In this document: piece by piece, positions 61,939-64,000 of the stretch | Numbering within the stretch: position 1 is the stretch's first letter | How the letters are laid out: each line of letters starts with the position of its first letter | Translations under genes and position numbers: made by a program | Notes under the pieces: model-generated | Told to the model about the DNA's origin: nothing | Seen by the model: the letters and a program-made list of their open reading frames with translations, nothing else | The model's database searches: none | Assembly (NCBI RefSeq): GCF_037038585.1 | Contig: NC_092520.1 | Coordinates: forward strand, 60,726,501-60,790,500 | DNA: 64,000 nt | Source of the DNA: Patagioenas fasciata | Taxonomy: Eukaryota > Chordata > Aves > Columbiformes > Columbidae | Direction: 5' to 3'

Positions 61939-62639
61939 ATAAATCAGACTCTTTTGTTTGTTTATCTACAACTTCGGTATCACAATTTAGATGTTTCCCT
62001 CTAACTTTACGTATATATATATCTTTCATCATATACAGATAGCTTTTGTCAGTGAGGCCAGGCGCAAGGTCATTGGACTGCTTTGAGGATGTAACAATAC
62101 CCATAGATTTTGGACCCAGCAGTGCTTACTTTTAAAATACATCTTAACTTCAGAAGTTTTTACATAAATTCTTGATGAAAAATGTGTATTCCAGAAAAAA
62201 AAAACACACAACAACAAAACAAAAACACAAAAAAACCCCCAAAACAAAACAAAACAAAAAACACAACAAAAGAAAACAAACAAACAAAAACAACCGAAAA
62301 ACCCCAAACAACTGCAAAATCTTGATGTCAGGGAAGTAGATAGTAGCCAGAGTTCCTTGAGAATCTTATGCATGTCATTTGAGTGCTTAACCACAAATCT
62401 TTAATTTAGTTCTACTAAGAGATTTCATTAATTTTAGATGAATTTCGTTCTCTACATGAGTTATAGAATAATAAAACTAGTGAATAATTTGCAGTGGATA
62501 ATTTACTTCTAAAGTGCATTTTACAAATTTACCCTCTTTTTGTGTTTGTGGAATACCAACCAGTGCTGAGAGGCTTCTGTTTTGTAAGGATGTGAGATAA
62601 GAAAGGATGTCCTGGGTGATGGGGAGCAGCTACGACCTC
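61939..62639. other. Gene-free DNA with A/C-rich simple repeat
   Basis: Contains the A-rich AAAAC-type simple repeat at 62195-62310. No gene recognised. Confidence 0.6.
62195..62310 (+). repeat. AAAAC-type low-complexity repeat
   Basis: Irregular AAAAC, CAA and CAAA units with C5 interruptions. The minus-strand frame through it encodes only Phe/Cys/Val-rich low-complexity sequence. Confidence 0.9.
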
Positions 62640-63050
62640 CTGGGTAACAGCTTTCTGCTATTGCTGGCAACCATGTCATATAATTCCTTTTAGAACCTTA
62701 TCCAGTTTGATCTTAAAAGTAGTTAAGCTGCTATCTTACTTCTCTGGCAATTAGAAACCTTCTTCTAATTTTCCAGTCTTACCCAAGACTCTTTTTTTTT
62801 TTATCATTCTTGGATGAACTTTGATGTTTTCAGCTTTACTAGCTCTTTGCCTTCTCTAGTGTATACTTGTTTCTCAGCATCTGGTTTGCTAAATTAAGCA
62901 AGCCTCTTCTAAATTTTTTTTTTTTTTTCTATTCCCTGGACCATCCTAAGAACGTTTTTCCCTTCATCTATTCAGATTTCTTTCTTTTATTATAATTTGA
63001 CTTAATTCAGCTGTCTTTCCTAACTTCAGAGACCAATCATGAACAGTTGG
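62640..63050 (-). mobile_element. Possible ancient CR1/L3-type LINE remnant
   Basis: Plus-strand phrases such as GGTTTGCTAAATTAAGCAAG, CTATTCCCTGGACCATCCTA and TTCAGAGACCAATCATGAAC fall in the order seen in the antisense of old reptile/bird CR1-like elements. Divergence is high and the match is from memory. Confidence 0.35.
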
Positions 63051-63089
63051 TAAGTATTTAATAATCAACATTCAGTGTTGATTGGTCTC
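63029..63089. repeat. Nested inverted repeat
   Basis: GAGACCAATCA (63029-63039) pairs perfectly with TGATTGGTCTC (63079-63089). Between them AATCAACA (63063-63070) pairs with TGTTGATT (63076-63083) around a 5-nt loop. The two hairpins share the right arm and are mutually exclusive. Confidence 0.85.
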
Positions 63090-64000
63090 AACTATTTGTT
63101 TTATTCATAATCTTTCTCTAAGCCTTTCCTTTTATTGTAGCTTACCTGAAATCTATTGATTCAGTGGGCTGAATCCAACTCATAAAAAAAGTGTAGAAAA
63201 TGTCCCATTGTTTAATACTTGCAGAATTACCAGATGAGTAAAATTAGGTAATTTTAGCACCATTTCAAGATTTTTTTTTTTTTTGGGTCATACACATCTT
63301 TCCTAGGGTTATTACTCTAGAAATCAGTCTGGTTTGTTACAAATTTATGATGAGTAATGATTCAAAATATATACAATCTACCTTTCTATGTCTAGCCTGT
63401 TCTGCATCTGTTAAACCTCATTTCAATCCTTCTGCATGTTCTTGTTGTGTGCTATAGAACTGCTAGACAACAATGGCTGAATTAATTTTTCCTGACTGAT
63501 TTCAATAGTATTTTGTTTTTAGTTGTAAAATTAACTTCTTTGCCCTGTTACTTGCATGTGTAGCTAGTCTATAATTAGCTGTTCCTTTTCAGACATCCCA
63601 AGTGTCTCTACTTGATTTTGAGTGCAGCACCTTGCAATAAATTAGGAAAGAGCTGCGAAGAGGAAATGTGATTTCTAGTGGTGAGCTTGTCATTAGTAGA
63701 TCACAGACCAAGGTATGGTTTGCATTTGGCGTATAGGTCCACAGGGCAGGAGAAGGTTGTGGTGCTGAGCTGCAAACATATGAAATAAAGACCTAACTAA
63801 GAAGGAAAATGAGGCAGACAGCAGTTTTGTGTGGTTCTCTTGCTGTACAATAATTCTTGGATCTCTGACTTGTTACTGATGTTGTCCTTGATCTTTCCCT
63901 AGCTGCTTGCTAGAGTTGCTTGCCAAACCAAGTTAGATTTTATGTATTTTATCAAAAAGGCAAAGGTGAGAAAATAATTAGCTCAGTTTTTCCTGTGTAA
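63090..64000. other. Gene-free DNA to window end
   Basis: AT-rich with a poly-T tract near 63271-63284. No gene, RNA or clear repeat recognised. Confidence 0.55.

Noticed and set aside
62029-62394. 121-codon minus-strand frame rich in Phe/Cys/Val, membrane-like
   Set aside because: Runs through the AAAAC low-complexity repeat; the hydrophobicity comes from the repeat.

Overview
The window is vertebrate nuclear DNA, almost certainly from a bird. It has spliced genes with GT/AG introns, CpG-rich promoters, 5'-truncated CR1 LINE tails with the typical avian 3' end, and an avian-type endogenous retrovirus solo LTR. Two genes can be identified from their protein sequence, both on the minus strand: EFNB2 (ephrin-B2, first coding exon only) at the left edge and the complete coding region of ARGLU1 (arginine and glutamate rich 1). 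The same two genes lie next to each other in the same orientation on human 13q33, so this is conserved vertebrate synteny.

Layout. 1-1134 is the start of EFNB2 intron 1. 1135-1262 is EFNB2 coding exon 1. About 1263-3570 is a very GC/CpG-rich promoter and upstream block, and a detached CpG-rich block lies at about 4840-5460. 5461-8520 is ordinary intergenic DNA. ARGLU1 runs right to left from its CpG promoter (about 18650-19600) through four coding exons (18646-18297, 14347-14122, 11770-11687, 10432-10268) to a 3' UTR reaching at least about 9550 and possibly about 8500. The exons join in frame to a 274-residue protein with an RS-rich N-terminal half and a Glu/Arg-rich coiled-coil C-terminal half.

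From about 19.7 kb to the right end (44 kb) I find no protein-coding gene. The short open frames there are isolated, have no recognisable domains and no consistent splice context. This part holds four CR1 tails, a probable MIR SINE, a 651-bp solo LTR with a perfect 5-bp target duplication, a short compound LTR-terminus fragment, several microsatellites, and a 44-bp exact direct repeat 173 bp apart. This fits the large gene-poor interval that follows ARGLU1 in other amniotes, where long-range regulatory DNA is plausible but cannot be shown from one sequence.

The most interesting biology is ARGLU1 intron 2. In mammals this intron is known to carry an ultraconserved element that controls intron retention and an NMD-inducing alternative exon. 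Here the same intron has a strong cryptic acceptor that would admit an early stop, and an open frame running on from exon 2. I found no prokaryotic-type or otherwise new gene system in the window.
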